This document shows, in pieces, positions 53,058-62,237 of a DNA stretch of 64,000 bases (position 1 is the first letter of the stretch; each line of letters begins with the position of its first letter). The notes beneath the pieces are model-generated. The model searched no databases and was not told the origin of the DNA. It worked only from the letters and a program-made list of their open reading frames with translations. A program made the translations under genes and the position numbers. The DNA comes from Nitrospirota bacterium (GTDB taxonomy: Bacteria; Nitrospirota; Nitrospiria; SBBL01; JAADHI01), in the NCBI GenBank assembly GCA_029261155.1, contig JAJDBW010000024.1, positions 1 through 64,000 on the forward strand, written 5' to 3'.

Positions 53058-53993
53058 TCAATCGATAATAATTCGATCTTCGCCCTCGTGAAGTCGGTGA
53101 TCCTCTGGGGTCGCCGGGCTGATTCGAAATTGTTTCTGTGTCTCGTAGGGCGGTCGCCTGACGAGTGCCCCGTCAAATTCGAAATCGAGACGCGTAACCT
53201 GCCCGCTATCCACGGTAATGCTTTTCTCATAGACCTTATAATGCGGATGCCAAATGCTTACGGTATAGTCGCCCGGCAACAAATCCGAAATTTTGTAGCG
53301 ACCATCTTTCGCGGTTTTTGCGTAATAAGGACTGTCTACGACAAAGCCCCAGCTCTGCATAAATTCATGCATCCCGCAGATCATCTGCGAAATGCGCTTG
53401 CCTTCCTGAAAATGAAGTCCCCCGCCCCTCGGTTCATCCGAGATGGGGAGCGGTGTATTCAATATAATATTACCTTTTTCGTTTTGAAAAACCTGTATAT
53501 TGTGAACGATGGGATCCTTGTTGATCATGGAGATGGGCTGGTGATTTTCTAAAATCGCCACATTCGGGTGTTCATGGTGAACGTGTCCATTTTCATCCAC
53601 AAAAAACTGTTCGTTTGCCGCCACATCGGCCGGGTGAAACATGCAATCGACCGCAACGAATTCTCTTTGAATCACCGGGAAGGGTTTGCCCTTCTCTACT
53701 TCCTGAACAAATACGACGGCTTCCCATAAACCACGATCTTTATCTACAATAAATTCATTGAGAAGCACATTGCCTTGACCATCGGATATTTTTTTACAAA
53801 ACGAACCGAAGGGATAGAGCACCAAGGCAAATACCCGAGGTTCCGGGATTGGCCCCCGCAAAGTCACTTTTCCCTCGATCGAACCGCCTCGACTCACATC
53901 CACCTCCTCGTAACTATAAACGAGCGCTGGAAGTGTGAAGAACAGTCCCACCAAAAGAAAAGAGGCGACTCCCTTCAGAAAAAAAGGCTTCAT
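53058..53993 (-). CDS. Exported cupredoxin / carboxypeptidase-regulatory-like fusion (second copy)
   Basis: This close paralogue of the protein encoded at 54210 has 311 residues from the ATG at 53993. That ATG has GGGAGG before it; the ORF-track start at 54044 lacks one and lies in a terminator. After the signal peptide come the first beta domain (RGGSIEGKVTLRG), CMFHPADVA, then DPIVHNIQVF and MICGMHEFM, giving the His, Cys, His, Met type 1 copper set. A C-terminal DGRYKISDLLPGDYTVSIWHP domain follows. It ends FRISPATPEDHRL as its neighbour does. A hairpin separates it from the first copy. Confidence 0.74.
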   Translation of the reverse strand: MKPFFLKGVASFLLVGLFFTLPALVYSYEEVDVSRGGSIEGKVTLRGPIPEPRVFALVLYPFGSFCKKISDGQGNVLLNEFIVDKDRGLWEAVVFVQEVEKGKPFPVIQREFVAVDCMFHPADVAANEQFFVDENGHVHHEHPNVAILENHQPISMINKDPIVHNIQVFQNEKGNIILNTPLPISDEPRGGGLHFQEGKRISQMICGMHEFMQSWGFVVDSPYYAKTAKDGRYKISDLLPGDYTVSIWHPHYKVYEKSITVDSGQVTRLDFEFDGALVRRPPYETQKQFRISPATPEDHRLHEGEDRIIID

Positions 53994-54043
53994 TGAATCG
54001 CCTCCCTTCATCCGAATAGATATAAAGTTCAAGCGAATAAACA

Positions 54044-54079
54044 AGACGGGGCAGGCGTCAAAAGCCTCCTGCCCCGTCT
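54044..54079 (-). terminator. GC-rich hairpin between cupredoxin genes
   Basis: AGACGGGGCAGG and CCTGCCCCGTCT form a 12-base stem around a 12-base loop. On the minus strand TTGTTTATT follows, so it should end or attenuate the message coming from the first cupredoxin gene. Confidence 0.75.
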
Positions 54080-54209
54080 AAAAAAATAATACCGAATTCG
54101 TTTTAGAACCTAAGAATGAATATCGAGATAAGTGACAAGGCCGCTTTAGCCTCATTAAATCATTGTAATTTTTCTTCGTGACGCCTGAACCGAAAGAAGT
54201 CGTTTTGCT

Positions 54210-55178
54210 TTAATCGATGATGAGCCTGTCGTCTCCTTCTTTCAGTTTATGGTCTTCCGGCGTTGCAGGACTAATACGAAATTGTTTTTGTTTTTCGTAC
54301 TCTGGGCGTTTAACCAGATCGGCATTAAACTCGAAATTGACTCGAGTCTCTTTATTGGCTTTGATCGTCACCTCTTTCTCAAAAACCTTAAACTGTGGAT
54401 GCCAAAAAGCAACCGTGTAGGTTCCAGGCAAGAGTCCGTCGATAGTGAAGGTGCCATCTTTTGCCGTCTTTGCGTAATAGGGATTATCGACGACAAATCC
54501 CCAACTTTGCATAAACTCGTGCATGCCGCAAATCATCTGAGAAATTCGTTTCCCTTTTTTATAGTGCAAAACACCGCCTCGGGGTTCGTAGGCGACAGTC
54601 GCGACGCCCGGCTTGGTTTTTTTTGCCGGTGGCAGCGGTGTATTCAAAATAATATTTCCTCTTTCGTTCTGAAAGACCTGAATATTGTGAATGATGGGAT
54701 CCCGGTTCACCATGTTCATCTTCTGGTGATTGTGCAAGATAGAAACATTTGGATGCTCATGTCGCATTTGCCCTTGCTCGTCAACCATGAACATTTCATT
54801 ATCCGCCACATCGGCGGGATGGAACATGCAATCTGTCGCGACAAAATCGGCGACTTGGGGGCGATAAGGCTTTCCCTTTTCTACGGCCTTTACGGCAACA
54901 ACAGCCTCCCAGAGTCCTCTGTCTTTTGATACGATAAATTCCTTCAGACGAACATTCCCCTCGCCATCCGATATCTTCTTACAAAAAGGCCCAAAAGGAT
55001 AGAGCACCAGGGCAAAAACCCTTGCGGAAGGTTTTTCACCCCTTAAGGTGACTTTTCCGGTAATGGCGCCGCCTTCACTCACATCAACCGTTTCGTATGC
55101 CTCAGCCACTGAAAGCAAAAACAAGCCAAGCAGACCGATGAGCAGAAGTCCTAGGCTTAATCTTCTCCGCTTTTTCAT
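54210..55178 (-). CDS. Exported cupredoxin / carboxypeptidase-regulatory-like fusion (first copy)
   Basis: This 322-residue exported protein has a signal peptide ending near VAEA. The first beta domain (27-95) has Cys66. CMFHPADVA (117-125) and HEHPNVSILHNH (140-151) add more Cys and His. The copper site is His164 in DPIIHNIQV and CGMHEFM at 217-223. A carboxypeptidase-regulatory-like domain (240-275, DGTFTIDGLLPGTYTVAFWHP) follows. The loop C-x2-H-x2-M matches amicyanin. It lies 100 bases behind the large multicopper oxidase, separated from it by a terminator, and has an AAGGAGGAA ribosome site. Extra His and Cys residues suggest more than one metal site. Confidence 0.76.
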   Translation of the reverse strand: MKKRRRLSLGLLLIGLLGLFLLSVAEAYETVDVSEGGAITGKVTLRGEKPSARVFALVLYPFGPFCKKISDGEGNVRLKEFIVSKDRGLWEAVVAVKAVEKGKPYRPQVADFVATDCMFHPADVADNEMFMVDEQGQMRHEHPNVSILHNHQKMNMVNRDPIIHNIQVFQNERGNIILNTPLPPAKKTKPGVATVAYEPRGGVLHYKKGKRISQMICGMHEFMQSWGFVVDNPYYAKTAKDGTFTIDGLLPGTYTVAFWHPQFKVFEKEVTIKANKETRVNFEFNADLVKRPEYEKQKQFRISPATPEDHKLKEGDDRLIID

Positions 55179-55209
55179 TGGTTCCTCCTTACTTTACTTC
55201 AGGTGATTC

Positions 55210-55256
55210 AAAAAAAATCGGGGCGAAGGACAAGTTTGCACTCACCCTTGCCCCGA
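55210..55256 (-). terminator. Terminator after the multicopper oxidase gene
   Basis: On the minus strand TCGGGGC-AAGG pairs with CCTT-C-GCCCCGA (one bulged base), followed by eight T residues. It would end most oxidase transcripts and leave the cupredoxin genes to read-through or their own promoter. Confidence 0.82.
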
Positions 55257-55278
55257 CATCTTTAAAATAAAACTTCGC

Positions 55279-58200
55279 TTATTTTTCGAGCATCGATAAG
55301 GGCCCGGGCAATTCATCCAAGCCCGAGAGAACTTCCGGAAGTTCTACTTGAGGAAGTTCAGCTGTTCGGCTCCCGACACTGCCACCCCGGTTCAAGGGCA
55401 GGATACGCTGATCTCCGGCTGGGAGGACTCGGAGATAGCCCCACTGGCCCGCCGCAGTATAGGGTAGCCGGTGATTCTGCCAGACATAGTCTCCCACTAA
55501 ACCGAAAGGACCACCGGCACCTTGCTTGATGTAGACATCCAGGTATTCCCCACCGCCAAACTGGAGACTGCTCAACATATCGGCACCCACCATGTTCGGT
55601 TTAAAGGGCCACTCGTGACCTTCGATGCTGAAAACCTGATTCTGTTCGCTGAATGCACCGAAGACGTGCATGCGAACAGGATCGCCGGCATGCGCCATAA
55701 CCGTCGGGGTGTACAATCCCTTTGCATCGGCGACACAGGGCGTAAACATGGTGGCCAGCTCGCAGCCATTTTCTTCACGATACATCCAGGGCTCGCTCCG
55801 GTAATTCACACCCGCTAGTCCAGCAATCTGCTGGATGTAGGGCATAAAAGACGTCCCGATAATATTGTCTTCATCCTGGAAGAAAAGCGAGGCATCGCGA
55901 TAATCCGAACGTCCGCGATTCTCCGGCATTGTTTGATCGAGAATAACATCGACCATCCAGGCATTCTTTAAGGAGACATCATCACCGGTAATCGGATCGC
56001 GATATTTCGATCCCTTTGGCCCGACGATGATCGCTCCAAAAAGACCATCTCGAACGTTATTAATGAAGTTCCCCCAATCCCAAATCAAAGAGGCAAATTC
56101 GCCATGATGTGGATGGGCATAAAAGGTGTACGTACGGCTTTTACCCGGAGGAACCGTCTGATTGGTCGGATTGTTGCCGACGTTAACACCATGAGAATCG
56201 CGTGGATCAAAGGACATCATATCGGAACTGAAAGATGCATGTCCTTCTTTTAATTGATTCTTGAGATTCACTTTCACACAATCTCCAGAGTTGACGTGCA
56301 GGACCAAGGGGTGTGGCTGATCGCCCGTTGCCACTTTGGCCTTGTCGCCTTCAAGCATGAAGATCTTACCCTCCGGATTTGAAATTTGAAGCTTACGGTC
56401 AAAATCAACCTCTATGACATCCGGGGCATTCGGATTAAACTTTAATGCCCGGTCGGCCGCAATGACATTAAACATTTTTACCGGTGCGTCCGAAGGACAG
56501 ATCGACTTGCTGGACACAGGAATCACGCCTGTCCCATTGCCGGTTCCCGGAAGTTTTTGAAGATCTTTAACTTCCTTATCCAAGACACGGAGAATACCCC
56601 ACGATCCCTCGGAAAGATGCGAGGCGCGACCGTTATAATGAAGGTAATCGCCAGCCATCATCTGCGGTCCACCGGCCTTAAAGACCAAGTCATAACGTTC
56701 CGCAATACCCACGTGATGCGCATTCCTAAAATCGGAGTGTTCCGCATAACGCTCTGTCCGGAAGGCATGGCCTGCCACCTTCCACACATGGCTCTCGTTC
56801 ATCAAGCTGTGGAGCAAGCGAACCGTAATGGTGTCGCCCAGATAGGCACGAACCATGATGGTGCTCGGATCCTGATGCGTTTTGCTTGAGAAGATAAGCG
56901 TCGGGTCCGGATTGATCTTTAAGCGACGCGCAACCGATTCGGCTCGGAAATTAAATCCGCCGCCCGTGGTGTGCGTTCCGCCGTTGAGGTCCGTCGCTGC
57001 AACCAGATCCAAATCATAAGGCATTTGGAAAGAAAGCGTCTGACCCGCATCAATGGCCACCTGTATCGACTGCCCCGGCGGATTACCCTTGGTCACAACC
57101 TGTGCGGTGGTCGGCACGGTATCGTGCGGCATCACCACAATTTCACGGAAGCTTCCGTTGATCCCATAACCGATCGGCTCGGTTGAGCGAATATCGGCGA
57201 CGGTTCCGCTTCGAATGGGTTCACCGGTGGTTGGATCGTGGTAGGTCGAACCCGCGGGCTCGACAATCATTGCACCCACACCGCCGTGCGCCCAAGTTGT
57301 CGCGCCGAAGGCATGGTCATGCCAGAAAACCGCGCCGGTGTCTGCATCAACCCAATAGCGATACCGCACCCATTCAACGGAGGCGATCTCGCCTTTTTTA
57401 TGGTCGTGCTTCAGAGGTTCGGACAGGATCATCGTGTCGCCTTTGATGTCCTTAATCCACCGGACTTCACCCGTATTCACTTGATCCATCCCGATCAAGA
57501 TGTCGGTTCCGACATGGAATTTACTCGCCTCTTCCGGCATCTTGAACTTAATGCGATCAGAACCGGCTTTAGCATCCGCGGTCACGTGCGCGTTCATTGG
57601 AACCGGAAGCCCTTTGTGTTTATCTTTTTTGAATTGTGTAAAGGGCCGAACCGATTGGTCATAGGAAAAACCACTGATTACGCCGTCGGAAGCCTGATTG
57701 TCGAACTGAATGAAATGAATGTGGATATTGATTTTCGACATCTGAAAATTCGTCGTGTCGTTATCCAACCACTCGCTCTTGAGCAAGACATCAACACAGT
57801 CGTAAACGCTGGATCGATAAACCAAGGGGATGGCTTTCGGTCCACCCGGATTCGCTCGAACCTCTTCTTCTTCCTCATGAAGAACGTAAATCAATCCCCC
57901 TTTATCGACCACGGCCTTTTCACTTCCGAGCTTCTTTGAAAGCTCGATCGGCGTTTCGATAAAGTGGATGGTGTATTGTTTACGACCGGCATTCTCCGGG
58001 CAAAGGCTCCAGCGGCCCTGCTCACCCGGACGGGGAGGCTGGGTCGTTTCTTGGCCGGGCACCCCGACGCTTCCGGGATCGGTACCGGGTATGCCGGTGT
58101 TTTTGTCCATATGGATCGGTTCCAACCAGGGTGCCCCGCCATGATGACGTGCGAAAGGCGGACGCTTACCGAAATGCGGTTTAAAGTGAGGCCAAGCCAA

Positions 58201-60240
58201 TTTTCCGGTTCTCGCGTCAAATAATAAGGGCGGACGTTTTCCCGGCATCGGCGATTTGTATTTCGGCCAAGGAAATTTACCCGTGGCTTCTTTTTCGCCC
58301 ATCGCCTTATTGCCATCCCACACCCAGTCAAATACGGTTGCATCATAGGCCGCAATCTGACCTTTTTCATCGGATGTGTGACCGGGTTCACCGGCTGGGG
58401 GCAGCATCATCTTGACCCAATCTTTAATGGAAACATCGGGAATTGGTTTTGACCAATCGCTGCTGGCCTTGGTCACATTCCATTTTTTGTCAAACCAGTC
58501 CATCGTTTTTCCGACCAGTTTGTCGGAGGTGACAGCCGGTTTGATGCGCCCTTTTCTATCGGGTAATTCTTGAAGCGGCGGCATCACATCGGTGCTCATC
58601 ATGGGATAGTCCCCGCCTTGAAGCGTATTGTATACCCGCCAGTATCCCCACATACCTGCAACATAGTGGTGGGCCACATGGCAGTGGAAAAGAAAATCTC
58701 CGGCCAGTTGTTGGCAAAGCCCCGATCCGCACTCGGTCTGAAGATCCAGTACCTCGGAGGGCCCAATCACCTGCACATCGACACGGTCGGAAGTGGTTCG
58801 AATTTCAGGGAACTTTACTGGACCGTTCTCTGCTGCAGTTAACAAAAATTCTGCTTTTCCGTCGGCTTTGGGCTGACGGAGCCAGCGAATGGTGCCACCG
58901 TGCGGATGGTGGGAGTGGAAAACTTCTCCGCCACCATGGACAAGGCGGTACTTTGCTGGATCACCCATGTAGGATCGTGGAATCGTCGTGGGCGGATCGC
59001 CAAAGGTGTAGGCGCTGTACCCCTGCGACTCGTCTTCAAAGTGAAAATATTTTTCCTGAACGGCCAGGTTATTCACGCCGAAAGGCTCGCTCCGGAAGTT
59101 CAGCGCACGCGCCGAAGGCCGATAGGCATCGGTATTCGGATCGCGCTGAGGAATCATCTCGCCAAAACGGTTCAAAGGACGGAAGGACTCATCACCAATC
59201 TCGTGATAAATCAGAACGAACTCTCGGAAATCCCGAGAAGAGGGATGTAGAGACTTGTCGCTGGCAATCATCATCTGCCAACCGCTCTTTCCATCTTTGC
59301 CGGTAAGTGGATCGATATAAGTTGAACCCATGGGTTCAACCACGAAAGTGCCGATCATCCCCAAGCTGGCTTGTTCACGGCCCACATGACTGTGAAATGT
59401 ATGGGCGCCTTCTTGCTCGTCAGGAAGGATATACCACTCGTAAACCTGGCTGGCGTCTTGATCGATAATCGTCGAATCGGGATTGGAGATAACCGCCGCC
59501 TTACCCGTTGATTTAATAATGGTGCTCGAACCGTGAATGTGGAGGCTGACTTCTTCACCATCCAGCTTGTTGTGTAGTGTGATATTGACGCAATCGCCCT
59601 GATTCGCACGGATCACTAGAGGTTGAATCTTATCGCCCTGAAGTCCGTTGGAAACCGCGCCGGGATCGTAACCTTCCTTTTCGCGGGCTTCAGCATTAAT
59701 GCGTTCTTCTTCTCGAACGGCTTCGAGATCTTGCGTGAGTACGTACATGTAGCCCGGATGAAAATCCAACCACTGGTTCAAGGTAATTTCGACATTGATT
59801 GCAGCGATGTCGAAATTCTTCATTGGCGCGCCTTTCGGACAATGTCCGCCGCCGCTGACGGTTTCAGAAGCCCCGCTCGGTCCGAGAAAGAAGCTGCGAT
59901 CCATCTGCTGCATCGCGCCCATTTCTCCGAAAGCACCGGGGTCACCGCCGCTTCGTTCCGATAGTTTCTGGGTGCCCACCATAATATCGTCCATTAAGGT
60001 CTTCATGGCGGCGTTAACTTGTTCGTCGCGTCCGGCACGGCCCTCGGCCTGTTCTTCTCTCTTAATTTGGGCGTTGAACTTTTCCTTCCAATTCTCTGCA
60101 TCGGCGGAAGCAAGCATTTGTGAATCGGAATGGCCCGAATGCTCATGATCTGACTCTCCTGCCATGACCTTTCCATGCACAGAGAAAACCAGCATGAACG
60201 CGAAGAACAACTTTAAGGCATTTCCTCCAGTAACATTCAT
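55279..60240 (-). CDS. Giant six-domain multicopper oxidase
   Basis: The 1653-residue exported protein has a signal peptide ending near KVMA. Six cupredoxin-like domains are visible. Domain 1 has HIHG 234-237 and HSH 283-285. Domain 2 has HSHHPH 442-447 and HCHVAHHYVAGM 519-530, the complete HCHx3Hx4M type 1 set. Domain 3 has HIH 840-842 and HDH 974-976. Domains 4 to 6 keep the fold (GHAFRTE, GSWGILRV, GHEWPF, GQWGYLRV) but have lost most copper ligands. A 200-residue linker (about 545-745) separates domains 2 and 3. Typical oxidases have 450-650 residues, so this is a fused triplication like ceruloplasmin or MnxG. The substrate is unknown; metal or phenol oxidation with oxygen is inferred. 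Confidence 0.85.
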   Translation of the reverse strand: MNVTGGNALKLFFAFMLVFSVHGKVMAGESDHEHSGHSDSQMLASADAENWKEKFNAQIKREEQAEGRAGRDEQVNAAMKTLMDDIMVGTQKLSERSGGDPGAFGEMGAMQQMDRSFFLGPSGASETVSGGGHCPKGAPMKNFDIAAINVEITLNQWLDFHPGYMYVLTQDLEAVREEERINAEAREKEGYDPGAVSNGLQGDKIQPLVIRANQGDCVNITLHNKLDGEEVSLHIHGSSTIIKSTGKAAVISNPDSTIIDQDASQVYEWYILPDEQEGAHTFHSHVGREQASLGMIGTFVVEPMGSTYIDPLTGKDGKSGWQMMIASDKSLHPSSRDFREFVLIYHEIGDESFRPLNRFGEMIPQRDPNTDAYRPSARALNFRSEPFGVNNLAVQEKYFHFEDESQGYSAYTFGDPPTTIPRSYMGDPAKYRLVHGGGEVFHSHHPHGGTIRWLRQPKADGKAEFLLTAAENGPVKFPEIRTTSDRVDVQVIGPSEVLDLQTECGSGLCQQLAGDFLFHCHVAHHYVAGMWGYWRVYNTLQGGDYPMMSTDVMPPLQELPDRKGRIKPAVTSDKLVGKTMDWFDKKWNVTKASSDWSKPIPDVSIKDWVKMMLPPAGEPGHTSDEKGQIAAYDATVFDWVWDGNKAMGEKEATGKFPWPKYKSPMPGKRPPLLFDARTGKLAWPHFKPHFGKRPPFARHHGGAPWLEPIHMDKNTGIPGTDPGSVGVPGQETTQPPRPGEQGRWSLCPENAGRKQYTIHFIETPIELSKKLGSEKAVVDKGGLIYVLHEEEEEVRANPGGPKAIPLVYRSSVYDCVDVLLKSEWLDNDTTNFQMSKINIHIHFIQFDNQASDGVISGFSYDQSVRPFTQFKKDKHKGLPVPMNAHVTADAKAGSDRIKFKMPEEASKFHVGTDILIGMDQVNTGEVRWIKDIKGDTMILSEPLKHDHKKGEIASVEWVRYRYWVDADTGAVFWHDHAFGATTWAHGGVGAMIVEPAGSTYHDPTTGEPIRSGTVADIRSTEPIGYGINGSFREIVVMPHDTVPTTAQVVTKGNPPGQSIQVAIDAGQTLSFQMPYDLDLVAATDLNGGTHTTGGGFNFRAESVARRLKINPDPTLIFSSKTHQDPSTIMVRAYLGDTITVRLLHSLMNESHVWKVAGHAFRTERYAEHSDFRNAHHVGIAERYDLVFKAGGPQMMAGDYLHYNGRASHLSEGSWGILRVLDKEVKDLQKLPGTGNGTGVIPVSSKSICPSDAPVKMFNVIAADRALKFNPNAPDVIEVDFDRKLQISNPEGKIFMLEGDKAKVATGDQPHPLVLHVNSGDCVKVNLKNQLKEGHASFSSDMMSFDPRDSHGVNVGNNPTNQTVPPGKSRTYTFYAHPHHGEFASLIWDWGNFINNVRDGLFGAIIVGPKGSKYRDPITGDDVSLKNAWMVDVILDQTMPENRGRSDYRDASLFFQDEDNIIGTSFMPYIQQIAGLAGVNYRSEPWMYREENGCELATMFTPCVADAKGLYTPTVMAHAGDPVRMHVFGAFSEQNQVFSIEGHEWPFKPNMVGADMLSSLQFGGGEYLDVYIKQGAGGPFGLVGDYVWQNHRLPYTAAGQWGYLRVLPAGDQRILPLNRGGSVGSRTAELPQVELPEVLSGLDELPGPLSMLEK

Positions 60241-60434
60241 TATATTCTCCTTCTCATCTTCATTATTTATGGGGGTTTCGGTCTTAATTAAAATAACTCG
60301 GTTGCCTTGAATGTAAAAATAGATTCCGTATCGACTTTTTGATTGCGATGCTCAAAACAAAATATCGACAACATAAGTTCACTCGTACGAATTTTACGCA
60401 AATCTAACCGCGAAAAACATGAGAAATTTTGGCA
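60241..60434 (-). other. Long 5' leader of the multicopper oxidase gene
   Basis: About 190 bases separate the promoter from the ATG, which has an AGAAGGAG site. The leader is AT-rich and could hold a regulatory structure, but I recognise no named riboswitch. Confidence 0.4.
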
Positions 60435-60463
60435 AAAATAGCACTTACAAAATAAAGTGTCAA
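60435..60463 (-). promoter_or_regulatory. Strong promoter of the multicopper oxidase gene
   Basis: On the minus strand TTGACA (60463-60458), a 17-base spacer and TATTTT (60440-60435) form a near-consensus sigma-70 promoter. The rest of the gap up to 60676 shows nothing I can name. Confidence 0.7.
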
Positions 60464-60676
60464 GAACTTTATTGCGAGCTTAATCCTTTTCATTCTTGTT
60501 TATATCGATTCGAGCGACCATTCGCATAACATAGCGGCAAATAATAGATGCTGACCCTAAGCCTGTCTATTGGAATTTGTCAGGAACTCGCCAAATTTAT
60601 AAAGGACAAGCTGTGAATTATGGGTCGGCGTATTCTTATTTTTTGGATATGCTGTATTCAAATATAGAAATATGAT

Positions 60677-61690
60677 TCAGGGCATGCGAACAGCGTACAA
60701 TCGGACATGTCGATCTCCACCTCCGGAAGCGAGTGTCTTTCCATCCGGGGAAAAAGCAAGAGAGGCAACATATAGGGCATGCCCCGAGTGCAAGGTCATT
60801 CTGCTTTCTCCTGTTTCAAGATCCCAAAGAAGAATTGAGGCATCCGCGCCACCAGAAGCAAGCGTTGTTCCATCGGGTGAAAAAGACAATGTATTGACGG
60901 CGCCTTTATGACCAATGAGTTGTTTCTTTTCATTGAGTGTTGCCATGTCCCATAACCGTATCGTTTGATCTCCGCTGCCTGAGGCCAGCGTTGCACCATC
61001 CGGAGAAAAGGCGAGCGAAAAAACCGGCTTTTCGTGCCCGACCAAAACCGCAATCTCTTCTCCGGAGGCCCAATCCCAAAGTCGAATGCGTCGATCGGTG
61101 CTTCCAGAGGCCAAGAACCGACCGTCGGGAGAAAAGGCCAGCGCATTGATCGATTTTTTATGCCCCTTAAGCATTTTTTTCTGCCTTCCCGTTCTGACGC
61201 TCCAAAGACGGACCTTGTTATCGGAGCTGCCCGAAACCAAGATCTGTCCGTCCGGAGAAAAGGCGACTGCACGGACCAATTTGGAATGCCCCAGGATCAC
61301 CATCCGCTTTCCCGTCTGGGCATCCCAAAGATCCACGGATTTACTATAATTTCCCGAAGCCACAATATTTCCATCGGGAGAAAAGGTCACCGCGCGGACC
61401 AAGTTCGGGTGGCGCATCGAAAAGACCTGCTTCCCTTCTTCGAGGTCCCAGATCCGAACAGTCTTGTCATAACTGCCGGTCGCCAAACGCTTACCGTCGG
61501 GAGAAAAGGCCAGCGAGCGAACAATATCAAGATGCCCTTCCAGTACCGCTTTCACCTTGAGCTGCTGCGATCCGGCCGAGTCGGCATCGGCGGTGTACGC
61601 GATGAGCGGAAGGAGGGCGACCCAAAGGGCGATGAAGCCAAACCCATTTCGCCGGTTGTTTCTTTTTTTATGATTCAGAGGTCGATACAA
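60677..61690 (-). CDS. Exported seven-bladed WD40 propeller protein
   Basis: The protein has 337 residues. A signal peptide (FGFIALWVALLPLIAYTADA) precedes seven WD40 repeats, each with a form of VxxLAFSPDGxxLASGSxDxxIRLWD. The blades fill the whole protein, so it is a plain propeller with no enzymatic domain, a likely binding scaffold in the periplasm. The start is a TTG with GGAGGGG six bases before it, and there is no in-frame ATG. The repeats are very alike, suggesting recent blade amplification. It is the last gene of an operon of exported proteins. Confidence 0.85.
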   Translation of the reverse strand: MYRPLNHKKRNNRRNGFGFIALWVALLPLIAYTADADSAGSQQLKVKAVLEGHLDIVRSLAFSPDGKRLATGSYDKTVRIWDLEEGKQVFSMRHPNLVRAVTFSPDGNIVASGNYSKSVDLWDAQTGKRMVILGHSKLVRAVAFSPDGQILVSGSSDNKVRLWSVRTGRQKKMLKGHKKSINALAFSPDGRFLASGSTDRRIRLWDWASGEEIAVLVGHEKPVFSLAFSPDGATLASGSGDQTIRLWDMATLNEKKQLIGHKGAVNTLSFSPDGTTLASGGADASILLWDLETGESRMTLHSGHALYVASLAFSPDGKTLASGGGDRHVRLYAVRMP

Positions 61691-61814
61691 TTCACCCCTC
61701 CGAGATAAGCACTCACTTGAGCCGCCCCATTACGAGATGTCTATATTGGAAGAATGGGGGGCGAGGATGAGAAACAAGAGCTGAGACTTCGGAAACCTTC
61801 TGCTCAGGCTTCCC

Positions 61815-62237
61815 TTAATGGGCGACGCCCACTTTTACAGTAACACGACTTCCCGTGACCCGAGGCAGGTCCACGGTCATAATATAGGAATCGGCAACAA
61901 TTTTGAGCGTTTCTTGAGGATCGACATATTTATTGGCGACGTTTCGAGCAAGGGGCACGTTGTCCGCATCGAGCAGGTCGTAATAAAGATAAACCCGTTT
62001 CCTCACGTCTGAATGGTTTCGAACCGTTGCATTCCAAAAAAATTGCGTTTTGCCAATCCGATCCCAGACTTCGCCTGGATGCCAAGCATGCCCGATCACT
62101 TCGATCTTAGAGGCATCCCGATCCACAGCCTTGGCTTCGCTTGGGAAAATAGCGCTCATGGATACTAGCGCAACGAAGAGAAGCAGAAGACATGAGGGCA
62201 AAAAACAAAATCGATTTCGATGGAGATAACGGCTCAT
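61815..62237 (-). CDS. Exported beta-sandwich protein
   Basis: This 140-residue protein has a long basic N terminus and a signal segment (LPSCLLLLFVALVSMSA). One beta domain follows, with FFWNATVRNHSDVRKRVYLYYDLLDADNVPLARN and ETLKIVADSYIM, resembling FxLYD-type Ig-like folds. No catalytic residues are apparent. Its start overlaps the upstream stop by four bases. The function is unknown, and a role at the envelope with the WD40 protein is inferred from the operon. Confidence 0.65.
   Translation of the reverse strand: MSRYLHRNRFCFLPSCLLLLFVALVSMSAIFPSEAKAVDRDASKIEVIGHAWHPGEVWDRIGKTQFFWNATVRNHSDVRKRVYLYYDLLDADNVPLARNVANKYVDPQETLKIVADSYIMTVDLPRVTGSRVTVKVGVAH

Noticed and set aside
52928-53230. 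100-residue ORF between cupredoxin genes
   Set aside because: It is mostly a shadow of the second cupredoxin gene in another frame and has no ribosome site.
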